64,000 bases of DNA from Nocardioides alpinus (GCF_900112035.1 NZ_FOKC01000003.1:62001-126000); one strand, 5' to 3'; shown: positions 1 through 9,423, numbered from the stretch's first letter. Notes: a model not told the origin generated them from the sequence alone. A program made the numbers and translations.

Positions 1-1041
1 GACGCCGCCGTCGAGGTGCTCGACCTCGACCTCCTCGGCGTCGTACTCGTCGGTGATCTCGCCGACGATCTCCTCCAGCACGTCCTCGATCGTGACCAGC
101 CCGGCGGTGCCGCCGTACTCGTCGACGACGACTGCGATGTGCTGGCGACGGGCCTGCAGCTCGGTGAGCAGGGCGTCGACGGGCTTGGAGTCGGGGACGT
201 AGTGGACCGGGCGCATCACCTCGTCGACACGCTGGGTGAACTCCACGTCGGGAGCCTCGAAGTCACGCCGCACGAGGTCCTTGAGGTAGGCCATGCCGAC
301 GATGTCATCGAGGTTCTCGCCGGTCACCGGGATGCGGGAGTAGCCGCTGCGGAGGAAGAGGGACAGGGTCTGGCGCAGGTTCTTGTGGCGCTCGATGTAG
401 ACCATGTCGGGGCGCGGCACCATCACCTCGCGGGTGGTGGTGTCGCCGAGCTCGAAGACGGAGTGGATCATCCGACGCTCGCCGGACTCGATGACCGCGG
501 ACGCCTCGGCCAGGTCGACCAGCTCGCGCAGCTCGGTCTCGGTGGAGAACGGGCCCTCGCTGAAGCCCTTGCCAGGGGTGATCGCGTTGCCGAGCATGAT
601 CAGCAGCGCCGGGATGGGGCCGAGGATCGTGGTGACCAGCGAGATCGGGCCGGCCGACATCAGCGCGACCTGCGCGTCGTGCTGACGGCCGATCGTGCGG
701 GGCGCGACGCCGATGACCACGAACGAGACGACCAGCATCACGCCGATCGTCGTCAGGATGCTGGGCAGCAGGGAGTCCTGGAAGGCGTCGCGCGCCCAGG
801 TGGAGACCAGCACGATCGCGCTGATCTCGCACAGCAGCCGCAGCAGCAGTGCGGTGTTGAGGTAGCGGGTGGGGTCGTCGAGGAGCTTGACGAGCCGGGC
901 GGCACCGCTGCGTCCCTCGGCCCGCATCTCCTCCGCGCGGGCCCGCGAGAAGCTCCCGAGTGCGGCGTCGGCGGCGGAGAAGAGGCCGGCCAGCAGGACC
1001 AGCAGGGCTGCCGATCCGAGCTGCCAGATGTCGGCGGTCAT
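1..1041 (-). CDS. CNNM/CorC-HlyC family membrane protein with CBS domains (partial)
   Basis: The first 347 residues are visible; the C-terminus runs off the window. An N-terminal DUF21 (CNNM) membrane domain has hydrophobic segments near residues 5-28, 60-80, 88-110 and 125-150. A CBS pair follows, starting around residue 205 ([10 protein letters not shown]) and 272 ([10 protein letters not shown]). The family is linked to Mg/Co ion transport and contributes to membrane ion homeostasis. The missing part should be the small transporter-associated domain. The ATG lies 2 bp after the ybeY stop, so this is the third gene of a phoH-ybeY-corC operon, a common actinobacterial order. Transported ion not determinable from sequence. 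Confidence 0.9.
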   Translation of the reverse strand, partial: MTADIWQLGSAALLVLLAGLFSAADAALGSFSRARAEEMRAEGRSGAARLVKLLDDPTRYLNTALLLRLLCEISAIVLVSTWARDAFQDSLLPSILTTIGVMLVVSFVVIGVAPRTIGRQHDAQVALMSAGPISLVTTILGPIPALLIMLGNAITPGKGFSEGPFSTETELRELVDLAEASAVIESGERRMIHSVFELGDTTTREVMVPRPDMVYIERHKNLRQTLSLFLRSGYSRIPVTGENLDDIVGMAYLKDLVRRDFEAPDVEFTQRVDEVMRPVHYVPDSKPVDALLTELQARRQHIAVVVDEYGGTAGLVTIEDVLEEIVGEITDEYDAEEVEVEHLDGGV

Positions 1042-1043
1042 CG

Positions 1044-1535
1044 TCAGCCAGGTTCCTGGTCGGCGCGGTCCTGGTCGGCACGGTCCTGGCTCGCGCGCCA
1101 CTTCTCCAGCAGCTCGGCCTGGAGGCCGAACATCACCGCGTGCTCGTCGGGCTCGGCGTGGTCGTAGCCGAGGAGGTGCAGGATGCCGTGGGTGGTGAGC
1201 AGGTCGATCTCGGCCTCGCGCCCGTGACCGGCCTCCTCGCCCTGCCGCTCGGCGACGGCCGGGGCCACGACGAGGTCGCCGAGCACGCCCTCCTCGGGCT
1301 CCTCGTTGACCTTGCCGGGGCGCAGCTCGTCCATCGGGAAGGCGAGCACGTCGGTCGGCCCCTCCTTCTCCATCCACTTCTCGTTGAGCTCGGCGATGGT
1401 GTCCTCGTCGACCGCCTTGATGCACAGCTCGGCCTGCGGGTGGACGCGCATCTCGTCCATCACGAAGCGCGCCAGCCGGGACAGGCGGCGTACGTCGAGC
1501 TCGAGGCCGGACTCGTTGAGGACCTCGATGCTCAT
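1044..1535 (-). CDS. ybeY: Endoribonuclease YbeY (rRNA maturation factor)
   Basis: A 163-residue protein, the usual family length. The zinc-binding signature HGILHLLGYDH lies at residues 116-126 and supplies the three metal-ligand histidines. YbeY is a single-strand endoribonuclease acting in 16S rRNA 3' maturation and ribosome quality control in the cytoplasm. Its start overlaps the phoH stop by 4 bp (ATGA), which indicates translational coupling. The C-terminus carries a short charged tail with a DRADQ repeat (near residues 150-160), probably lineage-specific. Confidence 0.97.
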   Translation of the reverse strand: MSIEVLNESGLELDVRRLSRLARFVMDEMRVHPQAELCIKAVDEDTIAELNEKWMEKEGPTDVLAFPMDELRPGKVNEEPEEGVLGDLVVAPAVAERQGEEAGHGREAEIDLLTTHGILHLLGYDHAEPDEHAVMFGLQAELLEKWRASQDRADQDRADQEPG

Positions 1536-2602
1536 CGGGTGCTCCGCTCGGACTTGGTCGGCGCGGTGCGCGGTCGCTGGGCCTGCGACGGGCCCTGCCC
1601 CGCACCCGGGGTCTCGCTGGCGGCGTCGAAGACCTCGTAGGCCTCGACGATGCGCCCCACCAGCCGGTGGCGTACGACGTCGGTCGGGGTGAGGCGGCAG
1701 AAGGTGATGTCCTCCACGCCCTCGAGGATGCCCTCGACGACCCGCAGCCCGGACTTGGTGCCCGAGGGGAGGTCGACCTGGCTGGTGTCGCCGGTGACGA
1801 CGATCCGCGAGCCGAAGCCCAGCCGGGTCAGGAACATCTTCATCTGCTCGGGCGTCGTGTTCTGCGCCTCGTCGAGGATGATGAAGGAGTCGTTGAGCGA
1901 GCGGCCACGGAGGAACGCCAGCGGTGCGACCTCGATGGTGCCGGCCGCGAGCAGCTTGGGGATGGTGTCGGGGTCGACCATGTCGTGCAGCGCGTCGTAG
2001 AGCGGGCGCAGGTAGGGGTCGATCTTCTCGCTGAGCGTGCCGGGCAGGAAGCCGAGGCGCTCACCGGCCTCGACGGCCGGACGGCTCAGGATGATCCGGT
2101 TGACCTCCTTGGCCTGCAGGGCCTGCACGGCCTTGGCCATCGCGAGGTAGGTCTTGCCGGTGCCGGCGGGGCCGATGCCGAAGGTGATCGTGGACGTGTC
2201 GATCGACTCGACGTAGCGCTTCTGGTTGAGCGTCTTCGGTCGGATGGTGCGGCCGCGGTTGGACAGGATGTTGAGGCTCAGCACGTCGGCCGGACGCTCC
2301 TGCGTCTCGGTCTGCAGCATCAGGATGATCCGCTCGACCGTCTCGCCGGTGATGCCCTGGCCGGTGCGGACCAGCGTGACGACCTCGTCGAGCAGCCGCT
2401 CGGCCATCGCGACCTCGGCGGAGTCGCCGGACAGCGTGATGCGGTTGCCGCGCACATGGATCCTGGCGTCGAAGGCCCGCTCGATCAGCCGGAGGTGCTC
2501 GTCGCCCGGCCCCAGGACCGAGACCATGTCGATGCTGTTGGGGACGACGACCGTGTGGGTCGGGGTGTCCTGCTGGGCGTCGGGGCGGGTCGTGTCAGTC
2601 AT
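1532..2602 (-). CDS. phoH: PhoH-like ATPase
   Basis: 356 residues. A KH-like N-terminal region (about 25-90) precedes a P-loop domain with Walker A GPAGTGKT (144-151) and Walker B IILDEAQN (241-248). PhoH-like proteins are cytoplasmic ATPases/putative RNA helicases, often linked to YbeY in RNA metabolism, and here they are adjacent and overlapping. The C-terminal 40 residues (after about 315) are low-complexity and basic. About 100 bp with no recognisable terminator separate it from the next upstream gene on the same strand. Confidence 0.95.
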   Translation of the reverse strand: MTDTTRPDAQQDTPTHTVVVPNSIDMVSVLGPGDEHLRLIERAFDARIHVRGNRITLSGDSAEVAMAERLLDEVVTLVRTGQGITGETVERIILMLQTETQERPADVLSLNILSNRGRTIRPKTLNQKRYVESIDTSTITFGIGPAGTGKTYLAMAKAVQALQAKEVNRIILSRPAVEAGERLGFLPGTLSEKIDPYLRPLYDALHDMVDPDTIPKLLAAGTIEVAPLAFLRGRSLNDSFIILDEAQNTTPEQMKMFLTRLGFGSRIVVTGDTSQVDLPSGTKSGLRVVEGILEGVEDITFCRLTPTDVVRHRLVGRIVEAYEVFDAASETPGAGQGPSQAQRPRTAPTKSERSTR

Positions 2603-2703
2603 GGATGCCCGTGACGGGCGGCCTTCCGGGTCGTTGGCGTGAGCCCCTCCATGCTACCGAGCGGGTGGCGTACGGCCCACTCAGTTGCGGCGCGAGGTGC
2701 GCC

Positions 2704-3927
2704 TCAGCCCCGCGTGACCTGCAGCATCCCGAGGCACATCTCGTCGGTGGTGCCCTCGCCCCACACGACGTAGCGGTCGGGCTGGCCCTCGAAGGCGGGC
2801 AGCTTGTCGCGCAGCCACTGGACGTGCGTGCACGTCACCTTGACCTGCTCGAACGGCTGCAGGGTGATCGGCTCGATCGGCCGGCTGCCCTGGTCGTCGA
2901 AGTCCCAGACCGGGATGTCGAGGACGGTCTGCGCCTGGGGAGTGCCGGGTCGGACCTCGATCCTGATCGAGCGGCCCAGCAGGTGCATGTGGCCGGCGAC
3001 GCCGTGGATCGTGATCGGCTCGCCGAGCGTACGGAGGCACGACTGGGTCTGGCCGGGCTCCGGCTCGCCCCCGCACAGGAGGTGCAGCAGGTCGGCGGTG
3101 TTGCCCTCGGCACCGAAGCGTTCCTTGACGTCGGCCAGAGCCGCGGCGCGGTCGCACAGCGCCCCCTCGTCGTGCTTCGCGCGGCACGGCAGCTCGACCG
3201 GGGCGGGCAGCAGCATCGTGCTGAGCGCCTCGTAGGGGCGCTTGCCGGGGGCGAGGCGCAGCTGGGCGGCGGAGGTGTCGGGCTGCACGCCGGCGAGCAG
3301 GTTGTAGTGCACCTGCATGACGATCCGGCTGCCCTGGGCAAGACGGACGCCGAAGCCGGGCTTGACGACGGACTCCTTGCCGCCGGGCGCCCATGCGCCG
3401 ATCCACGAGGACTGGTCGACGTTGGTGACGCGATCGAGCCCGGTGCCGCCGAAGCAGGTCCAGCCCTCGTCCTCCTCGGCGTCGTCCTTGGCCTCGGCAG
3501 CCGCGACCTGCTCGGGTGGCACCTGGAAGAGGATCACGTGGTGCACGACCTCGGGGTTGCCGGGCAGCACCTGCGTGCCGGTGAGCCAGGTGTCCCGGTC
3601 GAGCTCGGGGTCGAGGAGGAAGCAGCGGTAGTCGTCGGTGCCGGTGCCGTAGGGCGCGGACGGGGTGTAGCTGCCGGGCATCGCGATCGTCGTACGCGTC
3701 TCTCCCGCGCGCAGCGGCCGGGACTTCGCCGGCTCGGCGTAGTGGCCGCTGTGGCCCGCACCTCCGGCCGCGGCCTCCTCGGCGACGGGCGAGGTGTCCC
3801 CGGAGTCGGCGGGCTGGGTGGCGCGGCTCTCGCCGTCGGAGCCGGCGTCCGAGCCGCCGCCGCAGGCGGACAGCGCGAGCAGGCCGGTGGTCAGGAGTGC
3901 GGCGAGGACGGCGCGGGTGCGGGGCAT
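2704..3927 (-). CDS. PHM/DBM-like copper type II monooxygenase-family lipoprotein
   Basis: 407 residues. A signal peptide ends in the lipobox LSAC (Cys22), followed by a Gly/Ser/Glu linker and a two-domain region resembling peptidylglycine alpha-hydroxylating/dopamine beta monooxygenases. All copper ligands of that family have counterparts: HH at 129-130 (HHVILF) and H207 (MQVHYN) for CuH; H313 and H315 (GHMHLLG) and M397 (TDEMC) for CuM. Known members use copper, O2 and ascorbate to hydroxylate C-H bonds. This one would sit on the outer face of the membrane. Its substrate is unknown. The start lies 10 bp after the HIT gene stop, so the two are probably cotranscribed. Confidence 0.8.
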   Translation of the reverse strand: MPRTRAVLAALLTTGLLALSACGGGSDAGSDGESRATQPADSGDTSPVAEEAAAGGAGHSGHYAEPAKSRPLRAGETRTTIAMPGSYTPSAPYGTGTDDYRCFLLDPELDRDTWLTGTQVLPGNPEVVHHVILFQVPPEQVAAAEAKDDAEEDEGWTCFGGTGLDRVTNVDQSSWIGAWAPGGKESVVKPGFGVRLAQGSRIVMQVHYNLLAGVQPDTSAAQLRLAPGKRPYEALSTMLLPAPVELPCRAKHDEGALCDRAAALADVKERFGAEGNTADLLHLLCGGEPEPGQTQSCLRTLGEPITIHGVAGHMHLLGRSIRIEVRPGTPQAQTVLDIPVWDFDDQGSRPIEPITLQPFEQVKVTCTHVQWLRDKLPAFEGQPDRYVVWGEGTTDEMCLGMLQVTRG

Positions 3928-3937
3928 GTCGGGCGGC

Positions 3938-4291
3938 TCAGATCAGGGACTCGGTCATGGCGGGCGTCGAGCCGAGCACATGGAAGTGGGTGTGGAAGAC
4001 GCTCTGTCCGGCACCGACGCCGGTGTTGGCGATGAGCCGGTACTCCTCGTTGCCCGAGGCCTTCGCGACCTCGTCGGCGAGGGACACCAGGTGCCCGATG
4101 ATCGCCGGGTCGGCCGCTGCGGAGGCGGCAGCGTTCTCGTGGTGGTCGACCGGCACCACCAGCGCGTGGAACGGCGCCTGCGGGTTGAGGTCCTTGAAGG
4201 AGATCGCGTGCTCGTTGCTGGCCAGCACGTCGGCAGGGATCTCACCGGCGACGATCGTGCAGAAGATGCAGTCGGCCGACGTCTCGCTCAT
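3938..4291 (-). CDS. HIT family nucleotide-binding protein
   Basis: 117 residues. The histidine triad HTHFH sits at 100-104 followed by VLG, the HINT/HIT nucleotidyl hydrolase signature. An N-terminal CxxC (C8, C11) is the zinc site typical of the branch. Family members hydrolyse phosphoramidates such as AMP-lysine; the physiological substrate is uncertain. The ATG follows a TAGGCT -10 hexamer by 6 nt, suggesting a leaderless mRNA, and the copper lipoprotein gene follows directly downstream. Confidence 0.93.
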   Translation of the reverse strand: MSETSADCIFCTIVAGEIPADVLASNEHAISFKDLNPQAPFHALVVPVDHHENAAASAAADPAIIGHLVSLADEVAKASGNEEYRLIANTGVGAGQSVFHTHFHVLGSTPAMTESLI

Positions 4292-4297
4292 CGGGTC

Positions 4298-4303
4298 AGC
4301 CTA
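4298..4303 (-). promoter_or_regulatory. -10 hexamer of the HIT gene
   Basis: TAGGCT ends 6 nt before the HIT ATG; GTTACA 18 nt upstream is a possible -35. Confidence 0.45.
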
Positions 4304-4330
4304 GGACCTCTCCCCGCGGCGTGTAACCGA

Positions 4331-4358
4331 TTGAGGGGGGTCGACGTCCAACTACCGT
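4331..4358 (+). promoter_or_regulatory. Promoter of the GerMN lipoprotein gene
   Basis: TTGAGG (4331-4336), a 16-nt spacer and TACCGT (4353-4358). A transcript would start at or next to ATG 4366. This argues for that ATG over the in-frame GTG at 4357, which lies inside the -10. Confidence 0.45.
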
Positions 4359-4365
4359 GGACATC

Positions 4366-5298
4366 ATGACCTTCCCCGCACGCCGCCCGTCCGTACGACG
4401 ATGGGCGGGCGTGACCGCCGTCGTCCTGGCGACCGGCCTCACGCTCGCCTCCTGCAGCAACGACGACCCCGTGCCGGCCTCCGGCGAGACCGACGAGCCG
4501 ACGCGCACGCCGAAGCCGTCGACGTCCCCGTCGGAGGAGCCGTCCGGCACGCCCAGCGAGACGCCCACCGAGGACGACGGCACCGCGGTGCCGGTCTACT
4601 TCGCCGGGGACGGTCCGCGTGGTCCCGCGCTCTTCCGGGAGTTCCACCGGGTCTCGGGCGACCCCCTGCTCGAGACCGCACGCCTCGTCGCCGGTGGCGG
4701 GACCCCCGACGACCCCGACTACCGCACGCTCTGGCCGCCGGTGGAGATCACGTCCGTCACCGCGACCGACGGGGTGCTGCTCGTGGAGGTCGCGTCCGAC
4801 GCCTTCACCGAGCGCCCGGACGGCATGTCGAAGCGCCAGGCCGGGCTCGCCGTGCAGCAGCTGGTCTACTCGCTCCAGGGCGTGCAGCAGGAGCGGGTGC
4901 CGGTCATGGTGCAGCGTGAGGGCGGACTCCCCCTCTTCGGGCTCCCGACCGACGCGCCGTTCGAGGCTGCCAGCGCGCTGCGCACCCTCAACCTCGTCAA
5001 CATCACGTCCCCCGCCGAGGGCGACACCGTCACCGGCGACACCCTGACCGTGACCGGCGTGGCCAACTCCTTCGAGGCCTCGGGGCCGTGCCGGCTGGTC
5101 GTGGGAGGGCAGGAGGTGGCCCTCGAGGGCTACCAGTCCGACGGCTGGATGGACGACAAGCTCTTCCCGTTCGAGGTGGAGCTCCCGCTCGACGGCGTCA
5201 CGGGCGAGGCGGTCGTCCAGTGCGAGACCGACGACCCCTCCGGCGGTGCCGAGGGCAACGGGCCGGCGATCGACACCAAGACGATCACGGTCCAGTAG
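4366..5298 (+). CDS. GerMN/Gmad2 domain lipoprotein
   Basis: 310 residues. The N-terminal signal sequence has the lipobox LASC. A Ser/Thr/Pro-rich linker (about 40-70) leads to a GerMN domain (about 75-200; starts PVYFAGDG). A C-terminal Ig-like Gmad2 domain follows (about 210-310; NITSPAEGDTVTGDTLTVTG). The GerMN-Gmad2 pair occurs in extracytoplasmic lipoproteins of both sporulating and non-sporulating bacteria. A role in envelope or peptidoglycan binding is inferred, not shown. Start chosen at ATG 4366 because the promoter -10 overlaps the upstream GTG. Confidence 0.85.
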   Translation: MTFPARRPSVRRWAGVTAVVLATGLTLASCSNDDPVPASGETDEPTRTPKPSTSPSEEPSGTPSETPTEDDGTAVPVYFAGDGPRGPALFREFHRVSGDPLLETARLVAGGGTPDDPDYRTLWPPVEITSVTATDGVLLVEVASDAFTERPDGMSKRQAGLAVQQLVYSLQGVQQERVPVMVQREGGLPLFGLPTDAPFEAASALRTLNLVNITSPAEGDTVTGDTLTVTGVANSFEASGPCRLVVGGQEVALEGYQSDGWMDDKLFPFEVELPLDGVTGEAVVQCETDDPSGGAEGNGPAIDTKTITVQ

Positions 5299-5326
5299 CC
5301 GTCTCCTCGCCCACGCGGGCGTGCGC

Positions 5327-5405
5327 GTCGGACAGGACGAAGTCGGAGATCGGGGGTCCGGCCACGCTCAGCCCGCGCCCGTACGCCGACTTTGTCCTGT
5401 CCGAC
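5327..5405. repeat. 79-bp palindromic repeat, copy A
   Basis: Begins GTCGGACAGGACGAAGTCGG and ends with its near-perfect reverse complement (19 of 20 positions; the mismatch is a G-T pair). The centre holds CCGGCCACGCTCAG, shared with copy B. It lies between two convergent genes and could fold into a long hairpin in either transcript. Confidence 0.85.
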
Positions 5406-5418
5406 CCACCCCCTGCGT

Positions 5419-5497
5419 GTCGGACAGGACAAAGTCGGAGATCGGGGACCCGGCCACGCTCAGGCGTCGGGCGTACGCCGGGTTCGTCCTGTCCGAC
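5419..5497. repeat. 79-bp palindromic repeat, copy B
   Basis: Same length and orientation as copy A, offset by 92 bp. The outer 12 bp (GTCGGACAGGAC / GTCCTGTCCGAC) are perfect; the inner right arm has diverged (GCCGGGTTC instead of GCCGACTTT). With copy A it fills most of the 229-bp gap between the GerMN gene and rsmE. The rest of that gap shows nothing recognisable. Confidence 0.85.
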
Positions 5498-5527
5498 ACA
5501 CCCGGGGGCCGCGGGACAGACGGGGGT

Positions 5528-6268
5528 TCAGGCCCAGCGACCCGTACGCGCGAGCAGCGCGCCGACCGCGACGACGCCGGCGGTGGACGTACGCAGCACC
5601 TCGGCGCCGAGCCGGACCGACACCGCTCCCGCCTCGGCGAGGGCGGCCAGCTCGTCCGGGGCGATGCCGCCCTCCGGTCCGACGACGACCACGATCCGCC
5701 CGGAGGTCGGCACGGCCAAGCCGGCGAGCGGTGCGGTCGCGTCCTCGTGGAGCACCACGGCGAGGTCGGCGTCGGCGATCAGCGCGACGAGATCGGCGGT
5801 CGAGGCGAGGGCCGAGACGGTCGGCAGCCACGACCGGCGCGACTGCTTGGCGGCCTCGCGAGCGGTGGCCTGCCACCTGGCGTGGGACTTCACGGCCCGC
5901 TCGCCCTTCCACACCGCGACCGAGCGCGAGGCGGCCCACGGCACGATCCGGTCCACGCCCACCTCGGTGAGCACCTCGACGGCGAGCTCGCCGCGCTCGC
6001 CCTTGGGCAGCGCCTGGACAACGGTGATCGCGGGCTCGGGACGCGGGTCGTGGCGGACCGAGTCGACCCGCACGGCGAAGACCCGCTTGCCCGTCGACGC
6101 GACCGAGCCGGTGACGGAGGTCCCGAGGCCGTCGGTCAGCACGACCTGCTCGCCCTCGCGCAGTCGTCGTACGGCGACCGCGTGGTGCGCCTCGTCACCG
6201 GTGACCTCCACGACGGAGCCGACCGCGGCTCCGTCCAGCGAGCCGACCAGGTGGACGGGGAGCGACAC
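5528..6268 (-). CDS. rsmE: 16S rRNA (uracil1498-N3)-methyltransferase RsmE
   Basis: 246 residues, the usual length. A PUA-like N-terminal region (1-70) precedes a SPOUT methyltransferase domain with VVGPEGGIAPDE and RLGAEVLRTSTAG, the SAM-binding knot signatures. It methylates U1498 of 16S rRNA in the assembled 30S subunit. The GTG start at 6268 is supported by GGAGGG 9 nt upstream. The frame stays open further upstream, but that stretch is antiparallel overlap with dnaJ. Third gene of hrcA-dnaJ-rsmE, 17 bp after the dnaJ stop. Confidence 0.95.
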   Translation of the reverse strand: MSLPVHLVGSLDGAAVGSVVEVTGDEAHHAVAVRRLREGEQVVLTDGLGTSVTGSVASTGKRVFAVRVDSVRHDPRPEPAITVVQALPKGERGELAVEVLTEVGVDRIVPWAASRSVAVWKGERAVKSHARWQATAREAAKQSRRSWLPTVSALASTADLVALIADADLAVVLHEDATAPLAGLAVPTSGRIVVVVGPEGGIAPDELAALAEAGAVSVRLGAEVLRTSTAGVVAVGALLARTGRWA

Positions 6269-6277
6269 CGTGCCCAG

Positions 6278-6283
6278 CCCTCC
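6278..6283 (-). promoter_or_regulatory. Shine-Dalgarno site fixing the rsmE start
   Basis: GGAGGG, 9 nt before the GTG at 6268; no comparable site precedes other possible starts. Confidence 0.6.
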
Positions 6284-6285
6284 GA

Positions 6286-7446
6286 TCAGCCCTGGAAGGC
6301 GTTGCGGAGTCGGCCGAACATCGACGTGTGCGGCGCCTCTACCTGACCGTCGGGCGTCTCCTCGCCGCGGATCGCCGCCAGCTCGCGCAGCAGCTCCTCC
6401 TGGCGCGGGTCGAGGCGGGTCGGGGTGTCGACGGAGATGCTCACGACCAGGTCGCCGCGACCACCGCGCAGGCTCGGCACGCCGAAGCCGCGGATCACCT
6501 GCTCCGTGCCCGACTGGGTGCCGGCCTTGACCTCGAGGTCGAAGGTCGTCGACGTCTCGGAGTCGGCAGAGGCCACGTCGGCCTCCAGCAGCGGGAGCGT
6601 CAGCTGGGTGCCGAGCGCTGCGGCGGTCATCGGCAGCGAGATCGTCGTGTGGAGGTCGTTGCCGTGGCGGGTGAAGGTCTTGTGGGGCGCCACGTGGATC
6701 TCGACGTAGAGGTCGCCGGCCGGGCCGCCGCCGGGACCGACCTCGCCCTGGCCGGTGAGCTGGACGCGGGTGCCGTGGTCGACGCCCGCGGGGATCTTCA
6801 CGGTGAGCGTGCGGCGGGTGCGGACGCGGCCGTCGCCGGAGCACTCGCGGCACGGGTCCGGGATGACCGAGCCGAAGCCGCGGCAGGCCGCGCAGGGGCG
6901 CAGGGTGCGGATCTCGCCGAGGAACGACCGCTGGACGACCGCGACCTCGCCCTGGCCGTGGCAGGTCTCGCACGTGGTCGGCGAGGTGCCGGGCGCGGTG
7001 CCCTCGCCCGAGCAGGCCTCGCAGGTGAGCGCGGTGTCGACCTTGATCTCGCGGGTCACCCCGAAGGCCGCCTCGGCGAGCGTCGCGTCGAGGCGGATCA
7101 GCGCGTCCTGGCCGCGGCGCGCACGCGAGCGCGGACCACGCTGGGCACCGCCACCTCCCGCACCGCCACCGAAGAACGCGTCCATGATGTCGGTGAACGA
7201 GAAGCCCTGGCCGGCACCGCCGAAGCCCTGGCTGAAGGCGTCGCCGCCGCGGTCGTACGCCTGGCGCTTGCCGGCGTCGCTCAGCACCTCGTAGGCGCGC
7301 GAGACGTCCTTGAAGCGGTCCTGCGTCTCCGGGTCGGGGTTGACGTCGGGGTGCAGCTGTCGGGCCAACTTGCGGTAGGCCTTCTTGATCTCGTCGGCGC
7401 TGGCGTCACGCGAGACGCCGAGGATCTCGTAGGGGTCCTGGGTCAC
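6286..7446 (-). CDS. dnaJ: Chaperone protein DnaJ
   Basis: 386 residues with complete type-I architecture. The J domain carries HPD at 32-34, followed by a Gly/Phe-rich linker (about 75-110). Four CxxCxGxG zinc-finger repeats follow ([32 protein letters not shown]), then the C-terminal substrate-binding domains. It stimulates DnaK ATPase and delivers unfolded clients. Linked to hrcA rather than dnaK, so this is the second DnaJ (DnaJ2) arrangement common in actinobacteria. The 4-bp overlap with hrcA implies coupling and CIRCE/HrcA control. Confidence 0.97.
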   Translation of the reverse strand: MTQDPYEILGVSRDASADEIKKAYRKLARQLHPDVNPDPETQDRFKDVSRAYEVLSDAGKRQAYDRGGDAFSQGFGGAGQGFSFTDIMDAFFGGGAGGGGAQRGPRSRARRGQDALIRLDATLAEAAFGVTREIKVDTALTCEACSGEGTAPGTSPTTCETCHGQGEVAVVQRSFLGEIRTLRPCAACRGFGSVIPDPCRECSGDGRVRTRRTLTVKIPAGVDHGTRVQLTGQGEVGPGGGPAGDLYVEIHVAPHKTFTRHGNDLHTTISLPMTAAALGTQLTLPLLEADVASADSETSTTFDLEVKAGTQSGTEQVIRGFGVPSLRGGRGDLVVSISVDTPTRLDPRQEELLRELAAIRGEETPDGQVEAPHTSMFGRLRNAFQG

Positions 7447-8465
7447 TGGTTTCCTTCATCGAGGATCCGCGAGACGTAGCGCGCGACGGCGCGTACGGCT
7501 GCCATGGATCCGGGGTAGTCCATCCGGGTGGGGCCGACGACGCCCAGGGAGCCGAGGTGGAACTCCTGGGGGCCGTAGCCGGTGGCGACCACGCTGGTCG
7601 CCGCGAGCTCGGAGTAGGGGCCTTCGTGGCCGATGCGCACCGTCACCGCGTCCACGCCCGACTCCCCCAAGAGCTTGAGCAGCACGACGTGCTCCTCCAG
7701 CGCCTCGAGGAGCGGGCGGACGGCGGTGTCGAAGTCGCCGTAGCGGGCCAGGTTGGCGGTGCCGCTCACCGCGACGCGCTCGTCACTGCGGTGGTCGGAC
7801 ATGGCGTCGGCGAGGACCGTCGCGATCGCGCGGGTCGCGTCGGCCTGCTCGGGGCGTACGGCCTCGGGCAGGTCGACGACCGCCGCGGCTGCGGCCGCGA
7901 TCTGCACGCCCGCGCTGACCCGGTTGACCGCGGCGCGCAGCTCCGCGAGGTCGGTGTCGGCGAGCTCCGCGTCCAGCTCGACGAGACGCTGCTCGACCCG
8001 GCCGGTGCTGAGGATCAGGATCACCATCACGCGGGTCGGGGTCAGCGCGACCAGCTCGACGTGGCGGACCGTGGAGCGCGAGAGCGAGGGGTACTGGACG
8101 ATCGCGACCTGGCGGGTCAGCTGGCTCAGCAGGCGCACCGACTTCTGCACGACGTCGTCGAGGTCGACGGCACCGTCGAGGAGCGTCGAGATCGCGCGGC
8201 GCTCGGCCATGCTCATCGGCTTGAGGGTGGCGAGCTTGTCGACGAAGAGCCGGTAGCCCTTGTCGGTCGGCACGCGGCCCGCGCTGGTGTGGGGCTGGTG
8301 GATGTAGCCCTCCTCCTCCAGCGCCGCCATGTCGTTGCGCACCGTCGCCGGGGAGACGCCGAGACCGTGCCGCTCGACCAACGCCTTGGAGCCGACCGGC
8401 TCCTCGGTGGCGACGTAGTCCTCCACGATCGCGCGCAGCACGTCGAGCTTGCGGTCGTCGACCAT
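7443..8465 (-). CDS. hrcA: Heat-inducible transcription repressor HrcA
   Basis: 340 residues from ATG 8465 ([14 protein letters not shown]). The N-terminal winged helix includes [20 protein letters not shown] and is followed by the GAF-like HrcA domain. HrcA binds CIRCE elements and represses chaperone genes. A perfect CIRCE lies 37 bp upstream, so the operon is autoregulated. A longer reading frame upstream would run through the CIRCE, so it was not used. Second-gene overlap with dnaJ is 4 bp. Confidence 0.96.
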   Translation of the reverse strand: MVDDRKLDVLRAIVEDYVATEEPVGSKALVERHGLGVSPATVRNDMAALEEEGYIHQPHTSAGRVPTDKGYRLFVDKLATLKPMSMAERRAISTLLDGAVDLDDVVQKSVRLLSQLTRQVAIVQYPSLSRSTVRHVELVALTPTRVMVILILSTGRVEQRLVELDAELADTDLAELRAAVNRVSAGVQIAAAAAAVVDLPEAVRPEQADATRAIATVLADAMSDHRSDERVAVSGTANLARYGDFDTAVRPLLEALEEHVVLLKLLGESGVDAVTVRIGHEGPYSELAATSVVATGYGPQEFHLGSLGVVGPTRMDYPGSMAAVRAVARYVSRILDEGNQ

Positions 8466-8501
8466 GGATTCCCTCCTCGCCGGCACTGGACTCTCACTGG
8501 G

Positions 8502-8528
8502 TTGGCACTCGTTCGCCCTGAGTGCCAA
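8502..8528. promoter_or_regulatory. CIRCE operator
   Basis: TTGGCACTC, 9 nt, GAGTGCCAA: a perfect 9-9-9 inverted repeat differing from the classic TTAGCACTC arm by one base in each half. It lies upstream of hrcA. On the other strand it covers the -35 position of the divergent metallo-beta-lactamase gene. Confidence 0.95.
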
Positions 8529-8544
8529 CTCTACTAGCAGCCCG

Positions 8545-8550
8545 TAGTGT
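8545..8550 (+). promoter_or_regulatory. -10 hexamer of the MBL-fold gene
   Basis: TAGTGT, 7 nt before ATG 8558. Its -35 region would fall inside the right arm of the CIRCE. Confidence 0.4.
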
Positions 8551-8557
8551 CCCGAGC

Positions 8558-9409
8558 ATGCCCGACTTCACGGAGGTGGCGCCGCGAGTCTGGGTGGCGC
8601 ACTACGACTGGATGCACGTCAACATCACCCTCATCGGCGGCTCCGACGGGCTGCTCATGGTGGACACCCACGGCTCGGCCGCGCAGGCGCGGATCGTCGC
8701 CGACGACGTACGACGCCTCGGCGCGGGCCCGCTGACCGGCCTGGTCAACACCCACGAGCACTGGGACCACCACTTCGGCAACGCGACGATGGTCGAGCAG
8801 TTCGGCGAGATGCCGATCCACGCCACCGACTGGGCGCGCGACCACGTCGAGGAGTCGGCCCGCCACACCTTCGAGATGTACGACGGGCAGGCCGACCACC
8901 CGCATCGCGACGACATCCTCGCGACCGAGGTCCTCCTGCCGACGCACACCTTCTCCTCCGCGGTGCAGCTCGACCTAGGGGACCGCGCCGTGGAGCTCAT
9001 CCACCCCGGTCGCGGGCACACCGCGGGAGACCTCGTGGTCCGCGTCCCCGACGCCGACGTGCTGCTCGGCGGCGACCTGATCGAGGAGTCCGACCCGCCC
9101 TTCATCGGTGACGACTCGTGGCCGATGGAGTGGCCGCTGACCATCGACCTCGTCCTCGGACTGATGACCGACCGGACCGTCGTCGTGCCAGGCCACGGGC
9201 AGGTGGTCGACAAGGACTTCGTCCAGGACCAGCGCGTCGAGCTCGGCATCATCGCCGAGACCATCCGCGACCTCGCCTCGCGCGGCGTGCCCCAGTCGCA
9301 GGCCCTGGCCGAGGGCGAGTGGCCGTGGGAGCGCGAGCGCCTCGCCAGCGCCGTACGCCTGGGCTACGAGCACCTCCCCCGCAGCCAGAAGCGGTTGCCA
9401 CTGGTCTGA
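8558..9409 (+). CDS. MBL-fold metallo-hydrolase
   Basis: 283 residues. The metal-binding motif HEHWDH lies at 66-71; a further ligand histidine is in [10 protein letters not shown] and another in VVPGHGQ. The fold is a zinc-dependent hydrolase of the beta-lactamase superfamily with no signal peptide, so probably cytoplasmic. Closest resemblance is to the general MBL hydrolase group (quinoprotein-relay/SoxH-like); substrate not predictable. The -10 spacing supports ATG 8558. It is divergent from hrcA and may share the CIRCE. Confidence 0.85.
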   Translation: MPDFTEVAPRVWVAHYDWMHVNITLIGGSDGLLMVDTHGSAAQARIVADDVRRLGAGPLTGLVNTHEHWDHHFGNATMVEQFGEMPIHATDWARDHVEESARHTFEMYDGQADHPHRDDILATEVLLPTHTFSSAVQLDLGDRAVELIHPGRGHTAGDLVVRVPDADVLLGGDLIEESDPPFIGDDSWPMEWPLTIDLVLGLMTDRTVVVPGHGQVVDKDFVQDQRVELGIIAETIRDLASRGVPQSQALAEGEWPWERERLASAVRLGYEHLPRSQKRLPLV

Positions 9410-9423
9410 CCGCCCACGTTCAG

